Below, one piece after another: positions 16,234-23,810 of a stretch of 31,478 nucleotides of DNA. Numbering within the stretch: the first letter of the stretch is position 1; the number at the start of each line of letters is the position of its first letter. Below the pieces are notes generated by a model. The model did not search any database, was not told where the DNA came from, and saw only the letters and a list, made by a program, of their open reading frames with translations. Position numbers and translations under genes: made by a program. Origin of the DNA: Bradyrhizobium sp. (GTDB taxonomy: Bacteria; Pseudomonadota; Alphaproteobacteria; Rhizobiales; Xanthobacteraceae); assembly GCA_028290305.1 (NCBI GenBank), contig JAQGKC010000168.1, positions 1 to 31,478 on the forward strand, given 5' to 3'.

Positions 16234-16952
16234 TGCTGCAAGTTCGCAACCTCGCTGTAAATTACGGCGCCATCTCCGCCGTGCGCGGTGTCGACCTCGA
16301 CATCGCTCCGGGAGAGATCGTGGCCCTGATCGGCGCAAACGGCGCTGGCAAAACCACCGTCGCCCGCGCGATCGCAGGCCTTCTGCCCTACCAAGGAGAT
16401 ATCGTCTACAGCGGCCAGCGATTGAAGCCAAACAGCGCCGAGCGCAATCTGAGCCGCGGTCTTGCCATGGTGCCGGAGGGCCGCGGTATTCTGTCGAGCA
16501 TGACGGTCGAGGAGAATCTGCTGATGGGCACCTATACGCGCCCGGACAGAGCGCAGGCGACCGAAGATCTGCGCGAAGTTCAGTCCCGCTTTCCAATCCT
16601 CGCTGAGCGGAAGAACTCCATGGCAGGCCTGTTGAGCGGTGGCGAACAGCAAATGCTGGCGATCGCCCGCGCGCTGCTGTCGAAGCCCAAACTGCTGTTA
16701 CTCGACGAACCGTCGCTCGGCCTGGCGCCGAAGATGACGGACTTCGTGTTCGAAATGCTGGTGCAGCTGCGCGACGAAGGGCTGACAGTGTTGCTGGTCG
16801 AGCAGAAAGCCCGCCAGGCGCTCAAGATCGCAAGCCGTGCCTATCTCATGGAGACCGGAACGATCCTGGCATCGGGTTCTGCGCAAGATCTCATCGAGGA
16901 TCAGGTTCTTTCAAAGGCCTTTCTGGGCGTAGAGGCTACCGGTCGAAGTTAA
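16233..16952 (+). CDS. Branched-chain-type ABC transporter ATPase (LivF-like)
   Basis: The 239-residue ATPase has Walker A GANGAGKTT (about residues 34-42), the LivF-type Q-loop region VPEGRGILSSMTVEENL, signature LLSGGEQQMLAIARAL, Walker B LLLLDEPSLGLAP and the switch region LLVEQ, where LivF proteins normally carry Q in place of H. The ATG at 16233 overlaps the LivG stop. The stop codon TAA shares the TTAA at 16949-16952 with the stop of the convergent ferredoxin-like gene. Confidence 0.93.
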   Translation: MLQVRNLAVNYGAISAVRGVDLDIAPGEIVALIGANGAGKTTVARAIAGLLPYQGDIVYSGQRLKPNSAERNLSRGLAMVPEGRGILSSMTVEENLLMGTYTRPDRAQATEDLREVQSRFPILAERKNSMAGLLSGGEQQMLAIARALLSKPKLLLLDEPSLGLAPKMTDFVFEMLVQLRDEGLTVLLVEQKARQALKIASRAYLMETGTILASGSAQDLIEDQVLSKAFLGVEATGRS

Positions 16953-17272
16953 AGCCGCTCGTCCGGCGGCGCGATTTCCGTGACGAGATCGCGGATCAGG
17001 GTTTTCTTTGGCAGCGGCGCGAGGGTGGTCACGCCTTCCTTGAGCCGAACCGTGCAGGCGTAATCGACCTTGCCGTCGATCAGCATCATGCATTCCTTGC
17101 AGGCATTGGCGTTTATGCAGGAGAAGCGAAACGCCAGCGTCGGATCGGCCTGCGACCGGAGCGCGCGCAAGCCGTCAAGCACGGACTGGCCTGGTTCGAA
17201 CCCGACGTCAAAGCTTTCGACACGCGGTATCTCGCCGAGCGCGCCACGCTGGATTGTAAGCGTCGCCTTCAT
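16949..17272 (-). CDS. Small 2Fe-2S ferredoxin-like partner of a fumarate-reductase-type flavoprotein
   Basis: The 107-residue protein equals the N-terminal 2Fe-2S domain of SdhB/FrdB. Cysteines C52, C58, C61 and C73 (SC-INANA-CKEC...YAC) fit the cluster-binding pattern, with one more residue between the first and second Cys than in standard SdhB. The C-terminal half that binds the 4Fe-4S and 3Fe-4S clusters is missing, so this is a dedicated short electron-transfer subunit. Its ATG overlaps the stop of the flavoprotein gene by four bases, so the two surely form a complex. It would pass electrons between the FAD subunit and an unknown donor or acceptor. Confidence 0.8.
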   Translation of the reverse strand: MKATLTIQRGALGEIPRVESFDVGFEPGQSVLDGLRALRSQADPTLAFRFSCINANACKECMMLIDGKVDYACTVRLKEGVTTLAPLPKKTLIRDLVTEIAPPDERL

Positions 17273-18993
17273 GCCACGGTCCGGTCACCTGAGGGTATGC
17301 TGCGCCCGAGATGAATTTTTCCGCTCGAAAGACCCACGATCTGATTTACCGTCCAGTTGTCGTCCAACGTCGGATAATCTTCCCGCTGATGGCCGCCACG
17401 GCTCTCGGTGCGGGCCCATGCCGATAACGTAACCGATTGGGCGACGAGTAGCATGTTGCGAAGGTCGAGCCAGTCGATCAGGACGGGATCGAACTTCTCT
17501 GCGGATGAAACCGGCAATTCACCGACTTCGGCTTTCAAACGCTCGATTGCTTGTGCGGCCGCGCGCAAGTCCTCCCCTGTGCGGAAGGGGCCGACCATCT
17601 CAGCCATTACTTTCTTCAATTCCACAATGACTGCAGCGAGATTGGGCGCCTCGCGGACCTTTGCGCTGCGCAGCAAATCGAGGGCGCTATGCGCCACCTC
17701 CGGCCGCCAGGACAGCAACCCTCGCGAGGCGGACTGCGCGGCGGCGCGACCGGCACAGGCGCCGAATACAAGCGCCTCCGTGATCGCGTTGCCCGAAAGC
17801 CGATTGGCGCCATTGGCGCCCCCGACCGCTTCGCCACACGCGTAAAGACCGGGCACGCGCGTTTGCATCGTTTCGGCGACCCGAATGCCGCCCATGTGAT
17901 AATGGGCGATAGGAGCGACCTCGATCGGTTGCCTGGCCAGATCGATTCCGTTTGCAGCGAGCCGATCCACCACGGGCCCGAAGGCACTCCTTATCTCGGC
18001 CTCGGGCACATGCTGGAAGCTGAGATAGGCGCCGCCGGCAGGACTGCCGCGGCCAGCCTCGACTTCCTTGGTGATGGCATAGGTGGCCAGATCACGCGTC
18101 AGCACATAACGGCCGTCGCTGCGGCTGTCGGGTGTCGTATAGCATTCTTCGAACTCGCGCATGTCGGCGTTGAGCAGCTTGCCGCCAAGTTTATAGCGGA
18201 ACGGATCCCACATGATCGGATCCATCCCAACGAGTCTCGGCGCCAGATGGCCGATCGGAAAGAATTGCACGAACTCCATATCGATGAGTTCGGCACCGGC
18301 GCGCAACGCTAGGGCATACCCATCGCCGCCCATGTTGCAGGATGCGCTGTTGCGACGGTAAAGTCCCGTTAGGCCGCCGGTTGCGATGATGACGGCTTTA
18401 GCCGCGATCGTGACTGGGCGACCGGTCGTCAAATGAAGTGCCGTTGCTCCGCACGCCTCGCCGTTATAAACCGCGATATCGACGATCAGCAGATCCCCGA
18501 TCCTGCGGATGCCGTCCACCACATTCAAGCGGGACCGCAGGGTGCGCGACACCGCCGGACCTGTGGAGAGAAAATCAACATAAGCACAGCGCGGACGATC
18601 ATGGCCGGGTGCATGAGCCTGCTTGATGCGACCGTCTTCCCGTGCCCAACCGACCTTCCAGTCGTCCATCTCGCGCAAGCGCCGCGGTCCATCCTCGCAC
18701 AGCAGCGCCGCGAGACGCTCATCGCAGAGGCCACGCCCCGCAACCAGGGTGTCGGATAAATGATGCTCCCAACGATCCGGTGTCTGCTCGCCCAATGCCG
18801 CCGCCACGGTCATTTGAGCCATAACCGTAGCACCGCCGCGCCCGATCAGGCTACGGTCCGCCAGAACCACCGATACGCTGGCCCGCGCCGCTTCAAGTGC
18901 CGCATACATGCCGGCGCCACCGGCTCCGATCACCAGGACATCGCTCTCAATGTGAGTTGTATCCAGCGTGATATTCTCTTCTGCGGATCTCAT
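17269..18993 (-). CDS. Fumarate reductase/succinate dehydrogenase-type flavoprotein subunit
   Basis: The 574-residue protein is an FAD-binding flavoprotein of the FrdA/SdhA/NadB superfamily. GAGGAG at 23-28 binds FAD. The Thr-Arg-Asp of the TRD motif at 299-301, HYHMGG at 364-369, GEAVGGANGANRLSGNA at 387-403 and a late TESRGGHQREDYP are the superfamily's active-site and FAD motifs. The SdhA segment with the flavin-linking histidine (SHT) reads RGGATVMAQ here, so FAD is probably not covalently bound. There is no signal peptide and no membrane anchor gene nearby, so the complex looks soluble. It may reduce or oxidise a ring intermediate of the adjacent pathway rather than succinate, which is an inference from position. 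Confidence 0.85.
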   Translation of the reverse strand: MRSAEENITLDTTHIESDVLVIGAGGAGMYAALEAARASVSVVLADRSLIGRGGATVMAQMTVAAALGEQTPDRWEHHLSDTLVAGRGLCDERLAALLCEDGPRRLREMDDWKVGWAREDGRIKQAHAPGHDRPRCAYVDFLSTGPAVSRTLRSRLNVVDGIRRIGDLLIVDIAVYNGEACGATALHLTTGRPVTIAAKAVIIATGGLTGLYRRNSASCNMGGDGYALALRAGAELIDMEFVQFFPIGHLAPRLVGMDPIMWDPFRYKLGGKLLNADMREFEECYTTPDSRSDGRYVLTRDLATYAITKEVEAGRGSPAGGAYLSFQHVPEAEIRSAFGPVVDRLAANGIDLARQPIEVAPIAHYHMGGIRVAETMQTRVPGLYACGEAVGGANGANRLSGNAITEALVFGACAGRAAAQSASRGLLSWRPEVAHSALDLLRSAKVREAPNLAAVIVELKKVMAEMVGPFRTGEDLRAAAQAIERLKAEVGELPVSSAEKFDPVLIDWLDLRNMLLVAQSVTLSAWARTESRGGHQREDYPTLDDNWTVNQIVGLSSGKIHLGRSIPSGDRTVA

Positions 18994-18996
18994 CGC

Positions 18997-19013
18997 GTCT
19001 CTGTCTGAGAGAC
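18997..19013. promoter_or_regulatory. Inverted repeat at the flavoprotein start
   Basis: GTCTCT-GTCTG-AGAGAC is a perfect 6-bp inverted repeat three bases upstream of the flavoprotein start codon (minus strand). On the plus strand it is followed by TTTTT and has the form of a short intrinsic terminator. On the minus strand it could be an operator or a hairpin over the ribosome site. The sequence alone does not decide. Confidence 0.4.
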
Positions 19014-19018
19014 TTTTT

Positions 19019-19320
19019 GGGTTTCTTCGGGATGTCGCCAGAGATCCCGATGGCGCCTGGGGACATTAATGCACAGGTTATTCGCGTCAACGGCTGCCTA
19101 CCACCGCTCACGGAGCGACCACATTCCGAACTCGTGAAGTCCAAGGTCTTCGAGCCGACGATTTCCGAGCTCCATCGGCCAAATATGCGAGCTGGGAATC
19201 TCGATGGCCAGCCGCGGACCGCACCAGTTTCGCACCAGAATCAATCTGATCGAAGCGTATCGAACGCGAACGAAATCAAACAAAAGCACAGCAAAATCAA
19301 TAAAGCCAATCGCTATTCTG
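19019..19320. other. No gene seen
   Basis: No supportable gene. The open frame on the plus strand continues into the tRNA fragment and is an artefact of it. The last 60 bases before the fragment are A-rich and are not the 5' half of a tRNA. Confidence 0.5.
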
Positions 19321-19368
19321 CCGCTCATAACGGTCTGGTTGCAGGTTTGAGTCCTGCCGGGCCCACCA
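19321..19368 (+). other. 3' half of a tRNA (CAU anticodon, elongator Met type): probable integration attachment site
   Basis: The segment reads as the 3' part of a tRNA. An anticodon loop CTCATAA (CAU at 19326-19328) is followed by stem CGGTC, variable loop TGGTT-like, T stem GCAGG (19341-19345) with CCTGC (19353-19357), then acceptor strand CGGGCCC, discriminator A and an encoded CCA (19366-19368). The expected 5' half (GGGCCCG acceptor strand and D arm) is absent upstream. The T loop reads TTTGAGT where C is nearly invariant at the third position. So the gene cannot make a working tRNA. Such 3' tRNA pieces are typical of the far end of islands that integrate into tRNA genes, and orientation puts the island to the left. 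Confidence 0.75.
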
Positions 19369-19634
19369 GCGAAATCAGTAGCTTAGAAATTCCCGTTCGG
19401 CATTGCCGCACTAGAAACGCCCTGCTTCGCGTCTGCGCCTGACATGAGCTAGACTGACATTGCCCTGCGTGCACAACAAGCAATCCGCACTTCAATCGTA
19501 GATACGGCGGTCTCATCGCACGAAGGGGCTGACTGGCCTGCATCCTTTTCCCGTCGATCGGCCCATCAGTTGAAGTTTCTTCGAGTGTCCGCCTTGCGCC
19601 AAAGGCCGCATTCGGAGCGAAACGCGGATTCTCA
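19369..19634. other. No gene seen between tRNA fragment and polyol operon
   Basis: Downstream end region of the eryB-like gene on the minus strand. I find no clear terminator and no coding sequence. Confidence 0.4.
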
Positions 19635-21143
19635 TCACCTTCCAAAGCTGTCTTCAAAGACCGCGCGCTGGCATGATGTCAGGTGCAACCCGTGCTTGGT
19701 CCGGCGATCCAGCACATCGGCGGCCTGCGTCGCCCATTCCGTCTCGCGCAGGTAGCACGCTTCCCGTTCGTAGAGATCGCCGCCGAAGTGGCGTCCGAGA
19801 TCCGAGCAGTTGCGCGCCGGCCCCAACAGCTCCCGCGCGCGCGTTCCGTAAAGCCGGGCATAGTGAAGGATCAGTGGGTCTGGCAGGCCCCAATATTCGT
19901 GCTGCAGATCGACCACGAAATCCCCGAAGCCGCCGGGAATGTCGCCGCCAGGAAGGCGCGCGCCTGCAGTCCATGCCGGTAACAGGCGTGGAAACCAGGG
20001 CGTCAGACGCTGCAGCGCATGTTCTGCGAGTTTGCGGTAGGTTGTGATCTTGCCGCCGAAAATCGACAACACCGGAGCCATTTCGGGCGTGCCGTCGATT
20101 TCGAGCACGTAGTCCCGCGTTACTGCCGACGGATTCTCCGCGCTGTCGTCATAAAGAGGTCGTACGCCCGAGAAGGAATGAACAATGTCGCGATGCTCGG
20201 GCGCCATGCGCACATAGCGGCGTAGCGCCCGCAGCAGATATTGAATCTCGGCGCCGTCGATCGCTACATCCTCCGCGCGTCCCTCGTAGGGAATATCGGT
20301 CGTGCCGATCAGTGCGAGATCGCCTTGGTAGGGATTCACGAAGATGACGCGCCGATCGTCATTCTGGAACAAATAGGCGTGGGAGCCGGCCCAGAATTTC
20401 GGCACTACGATGTGACTGCCTTTGACGAGCCGAACACTATGGGAAGAGTTCAAGCCGGTGACGCCTTGTATGACGTCCTCGACCCATGGTCCGGCCGCGT
20501 TGACCAGTACGCGGGCGCGAGCCACGTGCACGAGACCATCCTCGCCTTGCATCTCCAGCTGCCAGGTCTCCCCTACCCGTCGGGCCCGCGTCGCCACCGT
20601 GCGCGGCAGGATCAGCGCGCCATGACGCGTTGCATCGATCAGGTTCAAAACCACGAGACGCGCGTCATCGACCCAGCAATCGGAATATTCGAACGCACGA
20701 CGAAACTCCGGCCGCAACGGCGCGCCTTCGGGAGCACGCGACAGGTCGAGGCTGCGGCTCGGCGGCAGTAGCTCCCTACCGCCCAGATGATCATAGAGAA
20801 ACAGTCCAGCCCGCACGAGCCACGCTGGCCGCTGGTCCGGCGAGTGCGGCAGGACGAACCGGAGCGGCCAAATGATGTGTGGTGCCGACGCAAGCAAGAC
20901 CTCCCGCTCGATCAAGGCCTCGCGCACCAGGCGGAATTCATAATATTCGAGATACCGCAGCCCGCCATGCACGAGCTTTCCCGAGCGCGACGAGGTTCCC
21001 TCGGCGACATCACCCTTTTCACAGAGCAGAACCTTGAGACCGCGGCCGGCAGCGTCCCGCGCGATGCCGGCACCGTTGATGCCGCCACCGATGACGGCAA
21101 TGTCGACCAGCCCGTGATCCCTGGCCGCGGCTGCGCCGGTCAT
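19635..21143 (-). CDS. eryB: GlpD-like FAD dehydrogenase, probable erythritol-phosphate dehydrogenase
   Basis: The 502-residue protein is a GlpD-family flavoenzyme. The N-terminal DIAVIGGGINGAGIARDAAG (residues about 14-33) binds FAD, and SSRSGKLVHGGLRYLE, VNAAGPWVEDV, KGSHIVVPKF, LIGTTDIPYEG and FSGVRPLYDD are the family's substrate/FAD motifs, with FGGKITTYRKLAEHAL near residue 385. GlpD oxidises sn-glycerol-3-phosphate to DHAP at the inner membrane face and passes electrons to quinone. EryB does the same to L-erythritol-4-phosphate. The kinase three genes upstream in order is EryA-like, and the regulator EryD-like, so I prefer EryB; a glycerol-3-phosphate role is the alternative. It is the last visible gene of the operon, 51 bases after the hydroxyacid dehydrogenase. 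Confidence 0.75.
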   Translation of the reverse strand: MTGAAAARDHGLVDIAVIGGGINGAGIARDAAGRGLKVLLCEKGDVAEGTSSRSGKLVHGGLRYLEYYEFRLVREALIEREVLLASAPHIIWPLRFVLPHSPDQRPAWLVRAGLFLYDHLGGRELLPPSRSLDLSRAPEGAPLRPEFRRAFEYSDCWVDDARLVVLNLIDATRHGALILPRTVATRARRVGETWQLEMQGEDGLVHVARARVLVNAAGPWVEDVIQGVTGLNSSHSVRLVKGSHIVVPKFWAGSHAYLFQNDDRRVIFVNPYQGDLALIGTTDIPYEGRAEDVAIDGAEIQYLLRALRRYVRMAPEHRDIVHSFSGVRPLYDDSAENPSAVTRDYVLEIDGTPEMAPVLSIFGGKITTYRKLAEHALQRLTPWFPRLLPAWTAGARLPGGDIPGGFGDFVVDLQHEYWGLPDPLILHYARLYGTRARELLGPARNCSDLGRHFGGDLYEREACYLRETEWATQAADVLDRRTKHGLHLTSCQRAVFEDSFGR

Positions 21144-21194
21144 CGCGCGCTGCTGAGCCTCTTGTCTCGGGTCATGGCTTCTTCCTGCTCTTGT

Positions 21195-22235
21195 TCAGCA
21201 CGGATTGAGCGGTGGCTCGCCGGCAAGAAAACGGCGCACCTCCTCGGCCGCCTGATCGGCGGCGATGGTGACGGTGCGCACGGAAGCGCCGGCGATGTGG
21301 GGCGTCAGCGTGACATTGGGCAGCCGCAGCAACGGCCAATCCGGCGGAACAGGCTCGACGGCAAAAGTATCGAGCATGGCGCCACCGAGTTGACCAGATG
21401 CCAGCGCTTCGTAGAGTGCGTCATAATCGACCATCGGGCCTCGGGCGGTATTGATAAAGATCGCGCCTTTTTTGGTTCGCGCGAGCGCCTGGCGGCCGAT
21501 GAATCCGGTCGTCTCGGGCGTCACCCTGGCGTGCAGCGTGATGACATCGGCGCGGTCCAGCAACGTGTCCAGCGCCATATGTTCAACTCCGTCGCTGCGA
21601 TCCTGCGCTGAAATCTGCACATAGGGGTCGGCGACCAATATTCTGCACCCGAAGGCCTTCAGCAGCTTCACCACCCGGCTGCCGATCGCGCCGTAGCCGA
21701 TGACACCGACCGTCATCTCGCCGAGCTCGCGGCCGGTGCGATCGGCGCGGTAGAGATCCCCGCGCCAATCACCGGCGCGCATCGCCTCGTGGCCGGTACG
21801 GATGAGGCGCGTCTCGGCAAGAATGGCGCCGATCGTGAACTCGGCGACCGCGCTCGCATTCCGGCCCGGCGTGTTGACGACCAGCACGTGATGATCGCGG
21901 GCCGCCTGCATGTCGATGTTCACGGGTCCACCACGCGAAACCGCAATGAATTTCAGGTTCGGCAGCCGTTCGAGCATCGCCCGCGAAACCGGCGCCAGAT
22001 GTGTGACGAGCATGGTGGCATCGCCGATGAATGCCGTGACCTCGTCGGGATCACCCATGAATTCCTTCAGCCGTTCGAGCGGCGAATCGGCGTAGCCGTG
22101 CTCCATCGGCTGATCGGGCCATGGCTGCTCGAGCGATCGGATTTTCACTCCATCGCCGCATGCCGCGGCGATCCGGTGGGCGAACATCGAAGGCAGCATG
22201 AAGCGATCACCGATGATCGCGATAGCATCAGACAT
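21195..22235 (-). CDS. D-2-hydroxyacid dehydrogenase (SerA-like)
   Basis: The 346-residue protein is an NAD-dependent D-isomer 2-hydroxyacid dehydrogenase. The nucleotide motif GYGAIG is at 180-185, with the acidic D203 after the second strand fitting NAD. The catalytic triad is R265 (NTARGPMVD), E294 (FAVEPVP) and H313 (TPHIAGAS). RGGPVNIDM at 101-109 is the substrate-loop motif. I start at ATG 22235, which overlaps the kinase stop by eight bases; the longer frame is kinase-overlap artefact. This enzyme is not part of the Brucella erythritol route. It may oxidise or reduce a C2-C4 hydroxyacid such as glycolate/glyoxylate or a tetronate made by a branch of the pathway. Confidence 0.85.
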   Translation of the reverse strand: MSDAIAIIGDRFMLPSMFAHRIAAACGDGVKIRSLEQPWPDQPMEHGYADSPLERLKEFMGDPDEVTAFIGDATMLVTHLAPVSRAMLERLPNLKFIAVSRGGPVNIDMQAARDHHVLVVNTPGRNASAVAEFTIGAILAETRLIRTGHEAMRAGDWRGDLYRADRTGRELGEMTVGVIGYGAIGSRVVKLLKAFGCRILVADPYVQISAQDRSDGVEHMALDTLLDRADVITLHARVTPETTGFIGRQALARTKKGAIFINTARGPMVDYDALYEALASGQLGGAMLDTFAVEPVPPDWPLLRLPNVTLTPHIAGASVRTVTIAADQAAEEVRRFLAGEPPLNPC

Positions 22236-23808
22236 CGGCGCCTCCCGCCCGCAAGGTGGCGAGCCGCTTCCAGGTCGGGCGCGAGGCGAGCCTTGCCTCC
22301 AGGTAGGCCGGGAACATCTGCTCATAGCGCTCCGTGAGGCTCGTGTCGGGGGCTTGTGGTTCGCCGAGATGCGGCGTCACCCAATCATCGGCACAGGCCA
22401 TCATATCGGGATAGCACCCGGTCGCGACCGCGGCGATCATCGCGGCGCCGGCGGCGCCAGCCTCCTCCCGGCTGCAGACGCGAACATTCGATCCGAGAGC
22501 AGCACCTAGGATGGCGCGAAGCGCACGGCTGCGCGCCGCTCCGCCCGTGATGCGCACATCCCGCGGCAACGCCCCCATCGCGGCGTAGCAGTCGCGTGCC
22601 GCGAATGCGAGCCCCTCCATGACGGCGCGCATCAGATCCCAGTAACCGTGGCGTGAACGCAGCCCGATGAATTGCGCGCAGGCATCGGGCGCCACGAACG
22701 GACCGCGCTCTCCCGCGTCGGAGATGAAGGGATGAAACACTACCTCGCCTGGACTTGCCTGCATCACCTGGGCATCAAGCCGACGGATCAGGTCGGCGCG
22801 GGATCGCGAGATGCCCTCGCCGGCGAGCACACCGAGCGCCAGATCGAGCAGCCAATCGATATTGAGGGTGGCCGCCATGTTGGACTGCATCTTGGCGTAG
22901 TGGCCAGGAACCGGAAACGGCATGGTGTAGCCGGTCGCCTCGCCGTTCAGCGCCACCGCGTCGGCGGTGGATGCAAGCCGCATGTGCATGCCGGTCGAAC
23001 CGATGATGGTGCAGCCTACTTCCGGTGCGTGATCGTAGAGGCCGGCTCCCAGCGCGTTGCAGATCACGTCGACGTAGCCAAGAGATACCGGCACGCCCGC
23101 CGGCAAGCCTGTCTTCGAGGCTGCCGCCGCCCCGAGCGGATGCGTCACGGAGGCTCCGTCGACGACGTCAGGCACAAGGCGCGCAAGATCGGCGATGCCG
23201 ATCAGCCGCGCCGTCTCCGGATCGTAGCGACGGGTACGGAAGTTTCCGTACGAAAACGCCACCTCGGAAGGATCGGTCGCACGCATCCCCGTCAGGCGGA
23301 AGTAGAGCCAGTCCTTGCAGTGAAACGCCGTCGCGGCACGGGATATGGATTCCGGCGCGTTCGCTTGCAGCCACGCGAGCTGCGGCCCCTGTTGACAGGC
23401 ATTGAGACCGGAGCCGGTGCGCCAATAGAGCGCCGCGTTCTGCGGGCTGGCGCGGATTTCCTCCACCAGGTGCGCTGCGCGTGAATCCAGCCACAGTAGC
23501 GCCGGCGCAACGGGCCGCCCCTCATCGTCAATCAGCCATGTGCCGTCGCCCTGCCCTGTGACGGCGATGGCCGCGAGCCGCGCGGGAAGATCTGGCACGC
23601 TCGCCATGAGGCCGCGCAGCGCCGCCGTCGTGTCGTCCCAGGTGCGTGACATGTCCTGCTCGACATGGTCTCCCCTCGACGTGCGATAGACGTTAGGCAG
23701 GGAGAAGTTGCCGAGCTGGCCGCCCTCGCGCGTGAACGCCACCGTCTTGATCAGCGAGGTGCCGGCGTCGATTCCAACAATGACGTCGCGAACTTGCGGA
23801 GCGGGCAT
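22228..23808 (-). CDS. eryA: FGGY-family erythritol kinase
   Basis: The 526-residue protein is an FGGY carbohydrate kinase. It opens VRDVIVGIDAGTSLIK (phosphate 1 motif) and has AVTGQGDGTWLIDDEG, LLWLDSRAA, NACQQGPQLAWL, FHCKDWLYFRLTG, GYVDVICNALGAGLYD, GCTIIGSTGMHMRL, MQSNMAATLNIDWLLD, ISDAGERGPF and ITGGAARSRALR. From memory this agrees closely and collinearly with Brucella EryA, which phosphorylates erythritol to L-erythritol-4-phosphate using ATP; the STGMHMR and CKDWLYF patterns distinguish it from GlpK. I start at ATG 23808, two bases past the ATPase stop; the 60-residue upstream extension is antisense-like. The next gene overlaps its stop, so all are cotranscribed. Confidence 0.85.
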   Translation of the reverse strand: MPAPQVRDVIVGIDAGTSLIKTVAFTREGGQLGNFSLPNVYRTSRGDHVEQDMSRTWDDTTAALRGLMASVPDLPARLAAIAVTGQGDGTWLIDDEGRPVAPALLWLDSRAAHLVEEIRASPQNAALYWRTGSGLNACQQGPQLAWLQANAPESISRAATAFHCKDWLYFRLTGMRATDPSEVAFSYGNFRTRRYDPETARLIGIADLARLVPDVVDGASVTHPLGAAAASKTGLPAGVPVSLGYVDVICNALGAGLYDHAPEVGCTIIGSTGMHMRLASTADAVALNGEATGYTMPFPVPGHYAKMQSNMAATLNIDWLLDLALGVLAGEGISRSRADLIRRLDAQVMQASPGEVVFHPFISDAGERGPFVAPDACAQFIGLRSRHGYWDLMRAVMEGLAFAARDCYAAMGALPRDVRITGGAARSRALRAILGAALGSNVRVCSREEAGAAGAAMIAAVATGCYPDMMACADDWVTPHLGEPQAPDTSLTERYEQMFPAYLEARLASRPTWKRLATLRAGGADV

Positions 23809-23810
23809 CG

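Noticed and set aside
19017..19442. A 141-residue plus-strand open frame
   Set aside because: Its most protein-like part (NGLVAGLSPAGPT) is simply the translation of the tRNA 3' half.
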